Origin: Paguma larvata
Lineage: Eukaryota > Chordata > Mammalia > Carnivora > Viverridae
Assembly: GCA_030068075.1 (NCBI GenBank)
Contig: CM057841.1
Span: 44,557,030-44,621,029, forward strand
Direction of reading: 5' to 3'
DNA length: 64,000 bases
Shown: positions 47,193 through 60,319 of the stretch, piece by piece
Layout: every line of letters begins with the position of its first letter
Numbering within the stretch: position 1 is the first letter of the stretch
Notes under the pieces: model-generated
Told to the model about the DNA's origin: nothing
Seen by the model: only the letters and a program-made list of their open reading frames with translations
Databases searched by the model: none
Made by a program: the position numbers and the translations under genes

Positions 47193-47861
47193 ATATAAAC
47201 GATAGGAGGAAAGGAGAGAAAAAGAAGATAATTTGTTAAGGTACAAATATACACGTGAGACATCTTAACAGACATGAAAATATGGCAGATGTTACAGTTC
47301 TCTGCAAATGGACACGATGCTATCATGAATATTTTTTACTTCCCTCCTCCACACCTCCTTCCAGGTCTAATTTCACTCCGCTTCTTTGATGACCAAGTTT
47401 CTTTACCCATGCAGCAATCTATTGACAGCAATAATCTCCCATGTCAACCCTAAAACCTTGTTTACATATTTATCAAGTGGCACAAGAAGTCTGAAATGAC
47501 TAAGTGGGTTGGCTCAGCTTGAATTCTATGGAATAGTTGCTATTCCCCTGATGGAAGCCATCTTTCTTTGGGTACTCTTCACTAAATCTCCACCTCAATT
47601 CCAAGGTTTCCCTTTTTTTCATCAGAATACTTTCACAACAGGCAATGAGTTCAACTGACTTGGCAATTCAAGAAAATTGTGGACTGATCACTGTTTTCTT
47701 TGAATTTCCTCAGCTCTGTGGCTCTAAGAGAGAAGATATTCTTTTGGTTTGTAACAGCAAGAATTTAAAACTTTGAGTTTATCATTCTCTTTCTTTAAAC
47801 TGTCTGGCACTGTGAGAAGCAATTAGTTCTAGCATCCATTTCTTTATCAAGTAAGATCCCA
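47193..47861. other. Unique DNA, nothing recognised
   Basis: No repeat or coding signal seen. Confidence 0.45.
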
Positions 47862-48240
47862 AGTCACAAGTAACAGAAATCTATATTGGCTTATTTAAGC
47901 AAAAAAGGATGCATATTAAAAGAGTATTGTCTAGATCACAGAATTTTCCTGACAGCTAAAGATGCAAGTCGAGAGCTATCAAGTTAGGAATAATGCCTAG
48001 AATCTCAGGAGAAACAGTCCAGTGAGGACATCATTAATGCCCTGGCTGAGCATGGACACTAAAGACACTGCCATTGGTAGACCCTGGGTAACAGCACAGA
48101 TGCCACACATCTCCAGGGAGCCACTCTCTACAACTATCACAAAGAAGCACTCCTCTTGGTCAGCTCTGAATTGGGGGCACACTATGGGCAGAACTTGTTA
48201 TACATACCTGTACTCTCCTAATAAAGAAGATTTGGAACTT
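47862..48240. mobile_element. Fossil interspersed repeat, family not assigned
   Basis: CAAGTCACAAGTAACAGAAA, TTGGCTTATTTAAGCAAAAA, AGGATGCATATT match the opening of a mammal-wide repeat ('agtcataagtaatagaa...ggcttaagcaaaaaa'). Downstream agreement is weak. The 142-codon frame at 48022-48450 begins inside it and is not a convincing gene. Confidence 0.35.
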
Positions 48241-48439
48241 CACAGTTTTTGTAGTAGAAAGCAGGCTGCACAAAGCCTCAAAACATTGCAGAATTCTCCC
48301 AACATAGAAAAAGTATTAATGTTTATAAAAACACCAATTATATCCAGTAGAATGAAATGGAAACAAAAATCCAAGAAAAAGTCATTTTCTAGGATTGAAG
48401 ATACTGCATTAGAGTACTTTGTGCATAAAATTAACACAT

Positions 48440-48535
48440 TTAAAAATTAAAACACTCAATACTGGTAAGGTATGGGGAAATAGCATTCTTATACCCTATG
48501 CTGGTGGGAATGGAAGCTTTCTGGAGAGCAAAAAG
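48440..48535 (+). mobile_element. Small L1 fragment (late ORF2)
   Basis: AATACTGGTAAGGTATGGGG, AAATAGCATTCTTATACCCT, ATGCTGGTGGGAATGGAAGC match the late ORF2 block 'gttggcgaggatgtggag...cactgctggtgggaatgtaaa'. Confidence 0.6.
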
Positions 48536-48721
48536 ATAGCACCTACCTCACAGGCTCTCCATTTCTTCTTTTGTGCCTATTTGTAGTTTCTCAAATCTTA
48601 GAGTGAATGTTATTTTATAATCAGAGAAATAAAGTCTTATTGAAAGATTTAAGCAACATCACCAAGTCAAGCACAGCTTACACTCTTTTTGTTTTGGAGA
48701 AACCTACCAAATACTAGTTGT
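48536..48721. other. Unassigned short segment
   Basis: No repeat or coding signal recognised. Confidence 0.4.
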
Positions 48722-48790
48722 CCCTCATTCATGTACTTGTTCAGCAAGTATTTATTGAGCATCTGTGTGTCTACTTTTTATCAGCAACTG
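48722..48790 (-). mobile_element. Possible L2 or MIR tail
   Basis: CTCATTCATGTACTTGTTCA and GCAAGTATTTATTGAGCATC are the usual antisense L2 start; match is lost after about 60 bases. Confidence 0.45.
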
Positions 48791-51457
48791 GCAGTTTTGA
48801 AAATTACGTGTATGTTATTTTGTCAACTACATTTTCTAATTGACGAAAGCAGAATACAGGTCAGCATCTTCAAGTTCTCAAGTTGAACTTGAGTTGGCAT
48901 CTCAAGTCCTAAATGCTCTTAAATATACTTCAATTGCTCTGCTACAAATTAAATTAACAATAAGCACTGAACCTTTATGTAGTCTAGATGCCACAGCATT
49001 AGAAACTAACAACTCAGGGATCTATACATTTCCCATGCCCCAAATTCATTGTAAACTCACAACAAATTCTCCCCAAAGTATATCTAATAACAGGTCTAGA
49101 GTTCCTTGACTATTGTTTGTAGACAACACAAAAGGGAGGTTCCAACGTAAACACTGTGTTTTAATGGAGGCTTAATTTTTACCTCTAACCCACAGAACTC
49201 CAGGTATTTGGTTTACTGGTGCCTAGTGCTGATAGAATGACTAAATATTCAAGAGTTATGCAAGGAATGTCAAGTATCTTCCTGCCCAGGGAGCTTCAAC
49301 ATTTTTTGTATGAAACTGTTGAGCTCTTGATAATGTTTTGGTTACTTGGAATTCTTTTAGGATCCTCTGAAATTTTGCAATCATTTCAAGGAGCCTTCCT
49401 GGCGTATGTTCTAGATTGGTCTCTACATTCAACCGATAAATCAAGAGATTTCTTTCCTCAATAGGTCAAAATCATCGTCATTACCTTCCTGTTGCCTTTC
49501 GGAGGAAAAGAACTTTATCCTCCTATGTGATTTATTCTTTTCATGGGCATCCATTCAACACTGAGCTATTGTTTCAGAACAGGGAAAATGTATTCCTTTT
49601 ACAGGTTTATCCCTTCAACTGGAATTTGTTTAAGGAGGTTCCACTGCACAAACACAAAAAGCCCTAATACATGCAGACTGGGTCGGCTTCATGCCATCAG
49701 ATGTCACCGCTGACGGGTGATGGCACTTATATAGATTTACACAACAAAAACTACATTAAAAATGTTAAGGTGGTGAGACAAAGGCACAAAGGCCTGGAAA
49801 TTCACAGCTCGGGATTTAAACATACTATATCTAAGAGGAATGGAGTGCATTAGGGGAATGTGAAGGTGACAGCATCCCTATTATACCTACTGTGCTAGAC
49901 ACTTAATCCCTAACTGAATTTCCTGGTGGTGCTCGCTTTGTCTCATTCTTGGGGGCTTATGTTTTTTAATGACATTATTGTTGTGTAAATGTTCTTGTTT
50001 TATAAAGTAATTTCAGGTTGATTATCATCTGTTTATGCAATTAGTGTAATTATACCTAATTACAGAGTAGAATCAACATATATAATTAGTTTATTAGAGG
50101 TATAACTGTGATATGTAATGATTTTAAAATCTTTATGAAACTTTGTTAACATATATTCTATGAATGTGAAAGCAAAATATTTAGATGCCAACTCTCCTAT
50201 ATAATATATATATTTTTATATGCTCAGTAATAATTAGATTTACTGTCTGTCAAATATAGTGTTAAAAATCATAGAGCCATAGTAGAGGGAATACAAATAT
50301 AGAATCTGGGCTTAGGAAAATTAGAAACACTCTCTGCTGTTTTCTTTAAACTTTGGTTTTATTAATCCCTCTTCAATTAAGATTTCTTACCTACAGAGCG
50401 TCCCCCACAGGTGAATTTTAACAGGAAAGTTTTAAGTCCGGTAAAGAGATTTATATTTAACACCAGGACATAAAATACTCACGTATGTTATGTGACATTC
50501 CTTATAAACTAATAACATTGCCCCTTGTCTTCTTGTGTTGGATTTCTCCATTTGATTCTAAGCCAAAAAGGAAGAACAAGATGAACTACAAATGTTGTGA
50601 TGTAAAAAAGAAGAGACATAGATCATAAAATTAGAAAGATGATGGATGTTTCCAAAATCAGCCAAGAGTGTTAGGAAGAAGAGTTGAAAATAGCTGCTGA
50701 AAGAGAACATAAACTTAACTCAGACACAAGAAACGCATATTAATGTAGGTTATCCCCATTTATTTCTCTATTTAATTTTTATCTCTGTTATTGGGCACTT
50801 CAAAAAATATTATTTGACCATTCTCTGTCTGAATACTGAAACTAAAAAGAATGCAATATAAAGAAGTTGAATACCAAGATTTGCTGCTTTTGAATCATGT
50901 GGTACATTCTACCAGATGGATGAAAACCATCAAATAGCCTTAGTTATTGCTTACTGCTGAGATAGGGATTGGAGGGTCTAACTGACACCACTGGAAATTT
51001 TAGGCAATAATATCAGAAAAGCAACACTTTAAATATTAATAGCACATTACGGTAAAAATACAGTTCTTCTCCTTTTGGAAAAACAATAACTTTATGAACA
51101 GTGAACTCCATCTTAACAGAAGGTAAGCATTCTTAGCAATTGGTCTACAAGAGACTTGTATGAAAATGGACCCTGGGCTTCAATTATTATTGAAGCAGAC
51201 TACCAACTCAAATTTTTACTCTTTCCACTAAGACACCTATTATTTTAGAATCGCATGTAAGCATATTCAACACATAAATTTCTTTTTTTTTTAATGGAAC
51301 AGGAAACTTTTTGCAGGAATTATCATCTCAAAAATAAAAACATGGAACTAATCTTTCCACAGAATAAACAAACAAACAATAAACATTTTTCCTCTTTCTT
51401 TTCTTTCCTACTTTTCTTTTCAGAAGGACTAAGTTGGTATTTTAAAAGCCAAATACT
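48791..51457. other. Unique DNA, AT-rich after 49.9 kb
   Basis: No transposon recognised over 2.6 kb. Frames at 48840-49109 and 49219-49464 (89 and 81 codons) have no recognisable domain. A 17-base palindrome lies at 48877-48893. AT-rich from 49960 to 50240. Confidence 0.45.
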
Positions 51458-51682
51458 GGGGCTCTTGGGTTGTTCAGTCAGTTAAGCATCTGACTTTGGC
51501 TCAGGTCATGATCTTGTGGTTCATGGGTTCCAGCCCTGCATCGGGCTCTATGCTAACAGCTTGGAACCTGCTCCAGATCTTTGTCTCCCTCTCTCTCTCT
51601 GTCTCCCTCTCTCTCTGCCTTCCCCATCCCCAACTCATGCTCTGTCTCTTCTCCCACTCAAAAATAAATGAACATTTTTTTA
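51458..51682 (+). mobile_element. Feliform tRNA-Lys SINE with expanded CT tract
   Basis: GGGGCTCTTGGGTTGTTCAG head, GGCTCAGGTCATGATCTTGT, then a duplicated TCTCCCTCTCTCTCT pyrimidine block (51581-51618). Target duplication AAAAGCCAAATACT (51444-51457) and AAAAGGAAAATATT (51683-51696), 11 of 14 alike. The 75-codon frame at 51496-51723 is SINE. Confidence 0.94.
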
Positions 51683-51747
51683 AAAAGGAAAATATTCAGA
51701 CCTCTCCCCCTCAAATACATTAAGTTGCATAATCTAAAGTCATAGTC

Positions 51748-51800
51748 TAACGAAGTGTCTGGCACACAATAATCACCAGAAATGTTAGCTCATGAATCTT
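51748..51800 (+). mobile_element. MIR or L2 tail fragment
   Basis: GTGTCTGGCACACAATAATC and ACCAGAAATGTTAGCTCATG match the shared MIR/L2 3' tail. Confidence 0.5.
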
Positions 51801-53577
51801 CAAAATGAGATACAGATTCCCCAAACAGTTCTGAAAGCCATCAAGGAAAACCCCTTCACACTATCACAATGACTCCAAAACTGGCATCTGGCCCTGGCAG
51901 TGCCTGGAAAGTAACAGACACTTATTAGTTATTTGCTTCCTCTCATCCCCTTCTGCATTCCCTGGGGGAGGCAGAGCCCATGTTTTTGGAAAAGGGCACC
52001 TGGGTAAAGAATATTAATACACTCTAAAAGGAAGCCCTGTGTTGGCTCTTGAGAGCTCTCCTCCACTCACGTTTCCCTCTGTACCAGGGGCTGCTAATGA
52101 AGTGGACCAGCCAAGGAGACATGAAGAAATCAATGTCTGCCATTAAAAGAGGCAGTGACAGGAGATAAACCTGAGAAGAAGAGAAGAATGTGGCTACCAG
52201 GCAGCTACACCCAGATACACTTGCTTTTACTTTCTTGATACAGGGAGCCACGCTTTAAAATGTATTTAAAAACTGACTTGATGTTGGCATTTATCTGTGG
52301 CAATTTAATAAAGACTGAACAAACAAAGAAGTTACTCCTGTATCCAGAGTTGAGAATATGGGGACAAAGTTAGCAGAATCAGGAATGGGGTGTTCAAGAC
52401 CAATTCTCTTCTCTTCACCCCGGAAATGTCTATCCCACAGTCACTCCTGGGCTTGGCAAATACTGCGCTTCCTTAACATCCCTATGGCCTAGACATGAAC
52501 CCTATTGCACAGATAAGGGAGGCTGGGAATACATGCTTTTCAGACAAAATCAATACGACTATAAGTTTGCTGACTTGTAGTCAGCTGCGCCTGGCTTCTG
52601 GGGAGGTGGGTTACCCTACCTGAAAATTTGCAAAAGGTGTAAGCCAGATGGGATGGACTTCACAGACAGTAATGACAACCAAATGATTAAACAGAAGCAT
52701 CCACAATTTCCAACCCAAGAACTGCACCAGTACATGCCTGACCAGGGTAGCAATAATAAAATTTCATGTAATGTCCTGAAAGGAGATGAAATAAAAAGAA
52801 CTAATAATCACCAGATCACATTAGGTCTTTTATGCACATCAGATGAAGAATGGACTGCTTATCTTTGCTCTTTGAATTAGATCCATAGGGTGAAAACAGT
52901 GAGAACTTCTGGAAAGTCCCTTAGTCTGTATCTGGCTATGAACACACATCTTTCTATCTTAATCTGCAACTATTTTTTCACAGAGGTCCATCATCCCAAA
53001 CATGACAGCTACGTATTAAACTCTGAAAAAAGCGTTTCCTTATTTTCTCCCATAAACCATTAGTTTAAAAGCTGGAGATTAAAAAATCGAAACATTTCCC
53101 TAGCTTTATACTAATGTGGCATTTACACATTCTTCCATACCGTTTGAATGCACTCACCAGGCTGGCATCCATTCTAAGCACAGTGTAAAGTCTAGAAAGG
53201 CATTTTATTCTTTCCAGGTGTGCTCAACTGGCTTATTTATGGTCTGACTTCCTTTCACAGTGTGAGAAACCTTAGCCTTCTGCCAGCTGCAAAGGATTGT
53301 TAAGAAGAAGCATTTTTAAGTTAAAAAATATATAGCAACACTTCTTTCCCTCTCCCCCTCTTCCTCTCTTTCTGCCATACTTTATGCACCTTCTTGCATT
53401 GGTTAGTGCATGACATGTCTAAATAGGCATTTAACTGTACTCACCATCAAAGAAGGTGCCCCATGCAGGCAACAGTATATTAACTTAATGAATACCAGAA
53501 AGGATAAAAAGGAGGGTACAGAGCTGTTAACTCAGTCAAAGTTATCCTTCCTGAAAACACTCATTGCATTCAGTGGA

Positions 53578-53578
<1 letters not shown>
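51801..53578. other. Unique DNA, nothing recognised
   Basis: No repeat recognised. Frames at 52024-52251 (minus) and 52653-52880 (plus) are open for 75 codons each without recognisable domains. Confidence 0.45.

Positions 53579-53612
<34 letters not shown>
53579..53612. repeat. (AC)17 microsatellite
   Basis: Uninterrupted AC repeat, 34 bases. Confidence 0.97.
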
Positions 53613-53614
<2 letters not shown>

Positions 53615-54748
53615 CTCTCATGTACTTTTCTCCTATTCTTCGGTTCCAAAAAAGCCGTGGGTCACTACAGTGAAACACAGCTGAAAGACACACCCGATTT
53701 GCCATGAGGCCATGTGAGATGCTTATGTTTTGTGAACATAGTCACATCAATTCAGTTTAAATGTTCTCTCATTTACGACTAACATAAGAAGGTCCCTAGC
53801 AGTATTTCCTTGTCTGACTACTTAAGTAGTCCAAATTAAAGACCATGATTTGCTTCTTTTCGTGGCCACATTATAACTGAAATATATAAATGCAATAATA
53901 GTAAGTAACTTAGAAAGATAAATTTTTGATACCATTAAGGAAAATGTAATGTATTCTGATTTAAACAATTTTTCACATACGTGAAGACCTAGGTAACTAA
54001 TTTAGGCTGAAATAAATGGTTCTACCTGCTTAAAAAAATTAGCACTCAATTAGAACAACTTTCTAAATGTTTCTGGTTTTTAAAATAACCGTGGTTTTTA
54101 AAAATTATTTGAGGGAGTCATTTATAACAATTATGACTCTAAAAAGAAGAAAGCATATGAATGATGGCAAAGATGAGACATAATTGACAATCAGTAATAA
54201 AAAGGTTGACAGGAATTGAACATTTTTAAATAAAAAAAAATGACTAAACCCAAATAGCATGGATCCCAGGGAAAATTTGAGTGCTTAACTAATAAGATCA
54301 CAGAGTCCCTATGTTTCTTGGAAAAAGAAAATGCATTTTTATTGGGAAGGTGTGGTTCAAAAAATTACCACATAATTTAAGGATCCACGGGAATCTTTGG
54401 CATTTCAAAACTTGCACGGAGCCTTTGGGAAAAGCTCATCACAGCTCCTTTCAATCTTTGAGGACGCTGGCACTCCATGATGGAGGTGTTTAACAGCCTG
54501 GCCATGCCAAAATTCATCATAGCACTGCCCCAGGGAGGCTGCTAGCTGCCTGACCCTAGCAGCTCAGAGTGGAACTGGAACAAAAGGCTAGCATCCATTT
54601 CAAAAAGAACCCCAGGAAGCATCTGCGGGAGGATGAAGAGTGTTGAGGTAGAAGCTGGAAGACTGTGGGAGTGAGGAAAGCACTAGCTAAGGAAGGCAAA
54701 GAGAGCTGGGAGCAAAGAAGGCTGAGCCAGCAGGTTTACTGGCAAAAG

Positions 54749-54749
<1 letters not shown>
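53613..54749. other. Unique DNA, nothing recognised
   Basis: Includes a short stem-loop at 54538-54563. No gene or transposon seen. Confidence 0.45.

Positions 54750-54790
<41 letters not shown>
54750..54790. repeat. (CA)20 microsatellite
   Basis: About 41 bases of uninterrupted CA, the longest simple repeat in the window. Confidence 0.97.
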
Positions 54791-54793
<3 letters not shown>

Positions 54794-54879
54794 ATTGCTA
54801 GGCAGTGGCCAATTTCCAGACAATAACAGGAGAATAACCAGACAGCAGTAAAGATGAGAGATCATGAAGAATCCATCTT

Positions 54880-55022
54880 CGCACACAGGGAAATGACAAA
54901 GCATACAGAGAAATGACAAAGAGAAGGAAACGGAGAAGGAGGGAGGAAGGAAAAGAATGAGTGGAATAAGGGAGAGAAGAGAGGAAGGAAGAGAAAGTGG
55001 GAAAGATTATGAAGGTGGAGGA
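54880..55022 (+). repeat. Polypurine tract with a 20-base tandem duplication
   Basis: Plus strand is almost all A and G (AGGAGGGAGGAAGGAAAAG, GGAGAGAAGAGAGGAAGGAA). At its 5' end AGGGAAATGACAAAGCATAC is followed by AGAGAAATGACAAAGAGAAG. The minus-strand frames here (54798-55056) are serine/phenylalanine/leucine-rich artefacts of this tract. Confidence 0.75.
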
Positions 55023-58000
55023 AAAGCCACTTGAAGAAAGCAAGCTTTATCAACACGAATTACCAGGAATCTTGGTGTTTACACACTGTAGAGTGCATCT
55101 AGGCTGGCTAATGGCATGCAATTTCTTTTCTTCTGCTGTCAAGAAGTATTACTGATTGTTAATAACATTAAAATCTTTATCACTTAATTTATTTTATTAA
55201 TCCCATTTGGGTTTAACATTGCTAACACACAACTGTAAATAGCAATACTAATGCCATCGAGGTTGGTATCAGTGATGCTGCAGGGTATTATGTAAAACGC
55301 AGCCAACAAGCAGTGAGATGACAGGTGCTTACAAACCTTTACATTAGATTAAGGAAAAGCCTTGCACAGATTCGCCAAACTGTGATCTTAATATGATATA
55401 GCATCCTCTGTCCTTTGATGTCCCTCTAGAATTACTTGTCATCCTCCAACATTTAAAAAACAAATCTCAACATCCAAGGAGCATCTTAAAAAAGAGTTAA
55501 TGTCAATTTAAACAATGCATGTTCCTTAACTCTTTCCTTCTGCTTCTGCACTTCTCCCAAAGTTAAAGCCATCTGATTTGTTGAACAGCATGTTTTCAAA
55601 AGTAAAGATAGTTTAAAGATGGGGTTATCGCTTTAGATAACATTTTAAATTATTCACTCGATTAAGTGTTTTATAGTCATTTTAATTCAGCCAAGTAAGG
55701 ACGTGAAGTGTCTTGGGCAGGCTCAAATCCTTCCAGGGCATCTCACATCCCTAGCAAAACAAACTGGGAAGAGGTTTTGTGCTTCATTCTGTGGGACTTG
55801 CAGCATTTCTCTGGGTTTCATACACTCTTATTCATACATGAGATCTGTAAGTACAAGTGATACTGACCAGCTCTGTGGGCTCTCATAGGACACAACATAC
55901 AACATGCTCAACTGTCCCCCACCGTCAGCATGGCGGGGGAAGGCAATTACATTATGATGAATGAAATAGTCCGTGGAAATTAAAAAAAAAAAAACTGTGA
56001 GTTGGAAACAATTATCTGGCAACTAAAAAACTCAAATGCAGTAACGCTTTCTTAAAACACAAAATTTATAGAAATTAAATTTGGAGAAATCAGGTGACCT
56101 CACCTAACAAAGAAGTATCTATATGGTCAGTACTAGATACATCTCAGAAAGACATGCTCACAGCAGTTAAGAGGTCCAATTAAATTGGCATACGTATCGG
56201 AAAAATCACTAGTAAAGAGTATCAGGGCTAGTTTTTTTTAATGATGAATCTGCTATATAAACTTACAAATTGCACTAGGGATTCATTAATCGAATTATTA
56301 TCTGCTTTGTCTCAGAACTCAGTTTTGGAACTTATGTTAAATTCAAGAAAAAGACCAAAAGTTCTATCTGGCAATTTAAAGCTTTTTCAGGCAATTCATT
56401 TTCTTAAGTTGAATAATGTCATCTTCCAATACGTTTTCTAGTATTTTTAGGAGTTTGTCCTAAACAGTGTAACTTCTTAAGAAAATAGTTGCCTAGTCTA
56501 GGCTTATCTTTACATAACTGAGGCCTCAATCAACAAATATTGCCAAGTACCCAACTGGAGTAATTGTAACTAACATTTCTAGACATCTGGTAGGCTACCG
56601 AGTGATTTAATACGTTTTTATTATCTTAAACTTTCCAAGAATGCTAATGAATTTTTGTCCTCTAGGAAGTTGAGTCTCAACCTAAGTTAAGAGCCATCAA
56701 GTCTCCCTGACATCACACCAGGCAAGAGGTAAAAATGACATCTTAACCCTCGGATTCTGACTTCAAACCTTTCTATAGGATGATGCACAGAAGTTGAAAC
56801 CAGGGGTTCCAGCCCCTCCGGACTCATAACCAAGTTGTAAAAATAAATACAGTGGCAACTATAGAAGATGTAAATCACACTTTAAGGCACAGTAGATATC
56901 AAAGCATTTTGCATCGCCTTTGAAACCAAACACCATCACTCCACTGGAAACAATGGCATTTCCAATAACACTATTTACTTAAAGGGAGAGGTTAAGTAAG
57001 CCAGTAAATGCCAACAAGTATTCTTTGGATAATGTAGGGAGCTGGTCTTGGCAATCTCCTGGCCTTCTAAGATTTTGCTAATTGTTTTTCCAAGAAAAAG
57101 TTAAGTCTCTTTCAAGCACTATCTTGAGTAAGCGTTGCCATGGGAAAGCCTTGGTATTCCACTTTTTCTAGTGGTTGCACAGCTACTGTAGTGAGTACAG
57201 AGAGGAATTTTTGTAAGCAGCTGCCAACCACACCCTAACCCCAGGCAGCTGACCCGCTTTATGAACTACCAGTCACGACAAGAAGTGTGGATGGTGCATC
57301 AGAAACCATCACCATTCAAGACAACGCAAAGTAATTCTTACTGGTTGTGGGAGGTGGTAGATGGAGGGCATAGGAAATTATACTTAGGTCCACTCTTGCC
57401 ATCTTGGGATATAAATGACAGAGGCTCAGACACATATTCTCACTCAAACGTCACTCTTCAATAGATCGTTAACCAAATACTCCCATTCAGCAGACAATGG
57501 GACACACACATTCCTGCCTTGAAGGCCATAGAGGGACGAATCATTTACAGCTCATCCTGCCATATGTGTGCTTTGGCCAGGAGATCCGGAAGCACAGGAC
57601 TAAAGGAGGGGCAGTCTCTCCAGTCACTTTGGCAGAACCTGCCAAATCCCTAATGCTGCCAGTATCTCTCTTCGGCAGTGCCTAATTGAAGGGAAAAAGT
57701 GGGTAAGGAGCAGCCTCCTACAGCATGGCAATAATTAAAAATAAAGAAATAAAGCAGAATTTCTCAGTGGAATTCCCTCAGCTTTCTGAGTAAACCGGTT
57801 TCAGGACCCAGAATTTGTAGTCCTGCCTTAGGATGGAATTTCCAAACACTAGAGGGTTATGTCGGCTTGGTGAATTTACCAGGTGATTGAGCATCCTGAC
57901 CATTTGATTTTCGGAGAATCGGGGCAAGAGCTCAACCTATAAAAGACCTTCCTGTTCATTTCTCACTGCTGCAGCTTCAGACGTTACCAAAGTGTATAAG

Positions 58001-59719
58001 GGCACAGAATATAAAGAAACGTTTCCCACAGCATCCCTGGAAGACTGGGTCCTCGAGATCCGAGTGGCCCATCTTTGGAAACCCTTCTCCCTTTGTTATA
58101 TCTGCTGGGCCTTCCACTAAAGAACTGAATTAGATAGACAGGGAAGGGGAGGAGGCGGGTGGAAAGTGGGGGATGGAAGGAAGGCTGGTGCAAGAATATA
58201 TTTTCTATGTCTGGATAAGAGAACAGGATTCTAGGTAATTGCCTGGTTTTCTCATTGTTCTCCGCTGCCATTCCAAGATTCATAGAGGGGCTGAAAGGAT
58301 CTCTCTTTTTTCCTTTCTCTTCTAATTCTTCACTACTCCCCACAACCTCCCGCAGACCCTCCAAATCACCCCTCCCACCCCTGTTAATCCTTTTCCCTCC
58401 CCTCTCATGGTGCTTATTCCATCCTAGGGAAAAAAAAAAAAAGTAATTTGTCTGTTTTATTTATGGTGCAATGAAGGTATGCTGCACGCGTCAGGATAGC
58501 CTGACACTGGTCAAACTATCTGACAGCCGAGAGGAACTGCCTTCATACTCCAATGAGTGTATATTTTAACCATTTGTCCACCACAGCATACCACTAAGGT
58601 TCTGTCAGGATTCACGGCACCACCACCACCCCTTTTTTATCTCTTTTGTCACATACCAATTAAATTCAGAACACAGATCATACTCAAAGAATCTTTTGTC
58701 TTCCGTGTGAACCCTAAAATGTGCAGAAGCGCTAAACGTCATTTGCCAAAATTCACAACTGCCTGCATATTCCAATTAAAGATCCCCGGGGCGTTCTTAG
58801 AACTTCGCTAAATTCAGGAACCTAGAATGATTATGCTCCAAGTCCCAAATCAAGACACATCATTTCGTTATCAGATCCAGAAAGCGCAATTAGCTCAAAT
58901 GACATCAAAATTTCAAGCTATTTCTAAGCAGAACAGAAAAATGAAAGCACAGGTCAAAGAGCTAGAGTATCCCTGTTATAAATTATGCTGAAAAAGGCTA
59001 TATCTAAGTAAAAAGCCCTCAAGAATATCAAAATTTTTGTCGTAGAAAGAACCAAAGTTGCTAGGTATCTGACAACCCATCTTCTAAGTCTGAATCAGAA
59101 CTGTTTTCTCCATTTGTAAATTGGGACTTTTAAAAAAGAATTTGACAGCAGCAAACTGAATGGCCAAAGAGACCATTTCATTGCATTTATTCCTTTTCAA
59201 TTCCCATTGCATTGTACTCAGTGGGTCCCAGGATCTACCTGGCAAATGCTCACTCGCTTGGGTACACTCTGAAGTGCATTCTCCCTTTACTTTCAACAAC
59301 AAACCCCCAATTCCAGAGGGTTTGCCTAACATCCATTCTCTCTATCCCCTGTTGCTTTGCCACCAGCAATTTAATTCTCCTTTTCAGACATAAAAGGACA
59401 CACTGGGTTTTAACAATTATACTTTTGATTTCCTCATAAAAAACAATGCTCAGAATTAGGCCCCAGACAATCTGTTTTTGTCCTGCAAAGGCCTGTGGGG
59501 CAAGATTTCCAGAAGAACCAATGGGATTTCTGCTGACTGAAAATATTTTTATTTTAATAAACTACAAAAGAAGAATGCTTTAAAAAAAAAACTCACAACA
59601 GGTTCAGAAATGTAATGTGATGCACGCAGCATGAAACAGAGACAAAGACCCAGCAGACAGGGAGTGTGATGAATGGTCCCAACCACATCGTATTTATTTA
59701 TTTTTTTTAAATCTGCATT

Positions 59720-59745
59720 TGCCTTTCATCTGCAAATGAAAGGCA
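59720..59745. other. Perfect 10-base stem hairpin
   Basis: TGCCTTTCAT (59720-59729), loop CTGCAA, ATGAAAGGCA (59736-59745). Single short stem-loop, not long enough for a microRNA precursor. Confidence 0.6.
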
Positions 59746-60319
59746 TGGGGAGAAAGTGCCTAAGTTTTCCAAGGAATTTTTTTTGGTGTAATAAGAGCAA
59801 ACACAAATATTATACACTCAAGCAGAATTAAGAGCCTAACAGCAACAAAGATACAGAATGGCTGAAAAATCAGGGTTCGCACGGTGGGTTTTGTGTTTTG
59901 TTTTTTGTTTTTTGTGCACTTGGTTGTGGAAGATAGCAGGAAAAGGAAGTGAAATGCAGAGTCAAGACAGAGGGGTGACCACATTACTGGATGCTTCTGC
60001 TTTTCAAATCAAATGTGAAAGTTAGTTAAACAGACTTGTTCTGGAATGGATGAGAAAAAATAATTTAGTATGTTTTCATAATTTCAAAGTATACTTAAGA
60101 TTCTGAGACCATCTTTCTTAAAATCAAGGCACTAAGATTACTTAAGAGAAAAAGAAATACAACATGGAATATTATTTAAAATTTTGAAGCCACAGAAAAG
60201 CCATCTGCCCTTTTCGCTATAAGCATTGCTCCTGAGGTATCAGGGGGAACAAGGCAAACCCGACTGTGTGGATTCTGGAGAGGGCATGATGCTCGTGAAA
60301 GACTGTTAAAGTTAACATA

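Noticed and set aside
47051..47326. 91-codon minus-strand frame rich in Y and I
   Set aside because: It translates the TATA-type low-complexity tract.
48022..48450. 142-codon plus-strand frame
   Set aside because: Starts in a fossil repeat, ends beside an L1 fragment, and has no recognisable domain.
51581..53612. Regular short repeats as a CRISPR array
   Set aside because: They are simple CT and CA repeats with no repeat-spacer structure; this is mammalian DNA.
54798..55056. Two serine/leucine/phenylalanine-rich minus frames
   Set aside because: Artefact of translating a polypyrimidine strand.
57984..58364. 126-codon minus-strand frame
   Set aside because: Unrecognised, with an overlapping plus frame; the region is purine/pyrimidine-skewed, which lowers stop density.
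58429..58441. A-run as the tail of a processed pseudogene
   Set aside because: No AATAAA just upstream, no recognisable coding body and no target duplication.
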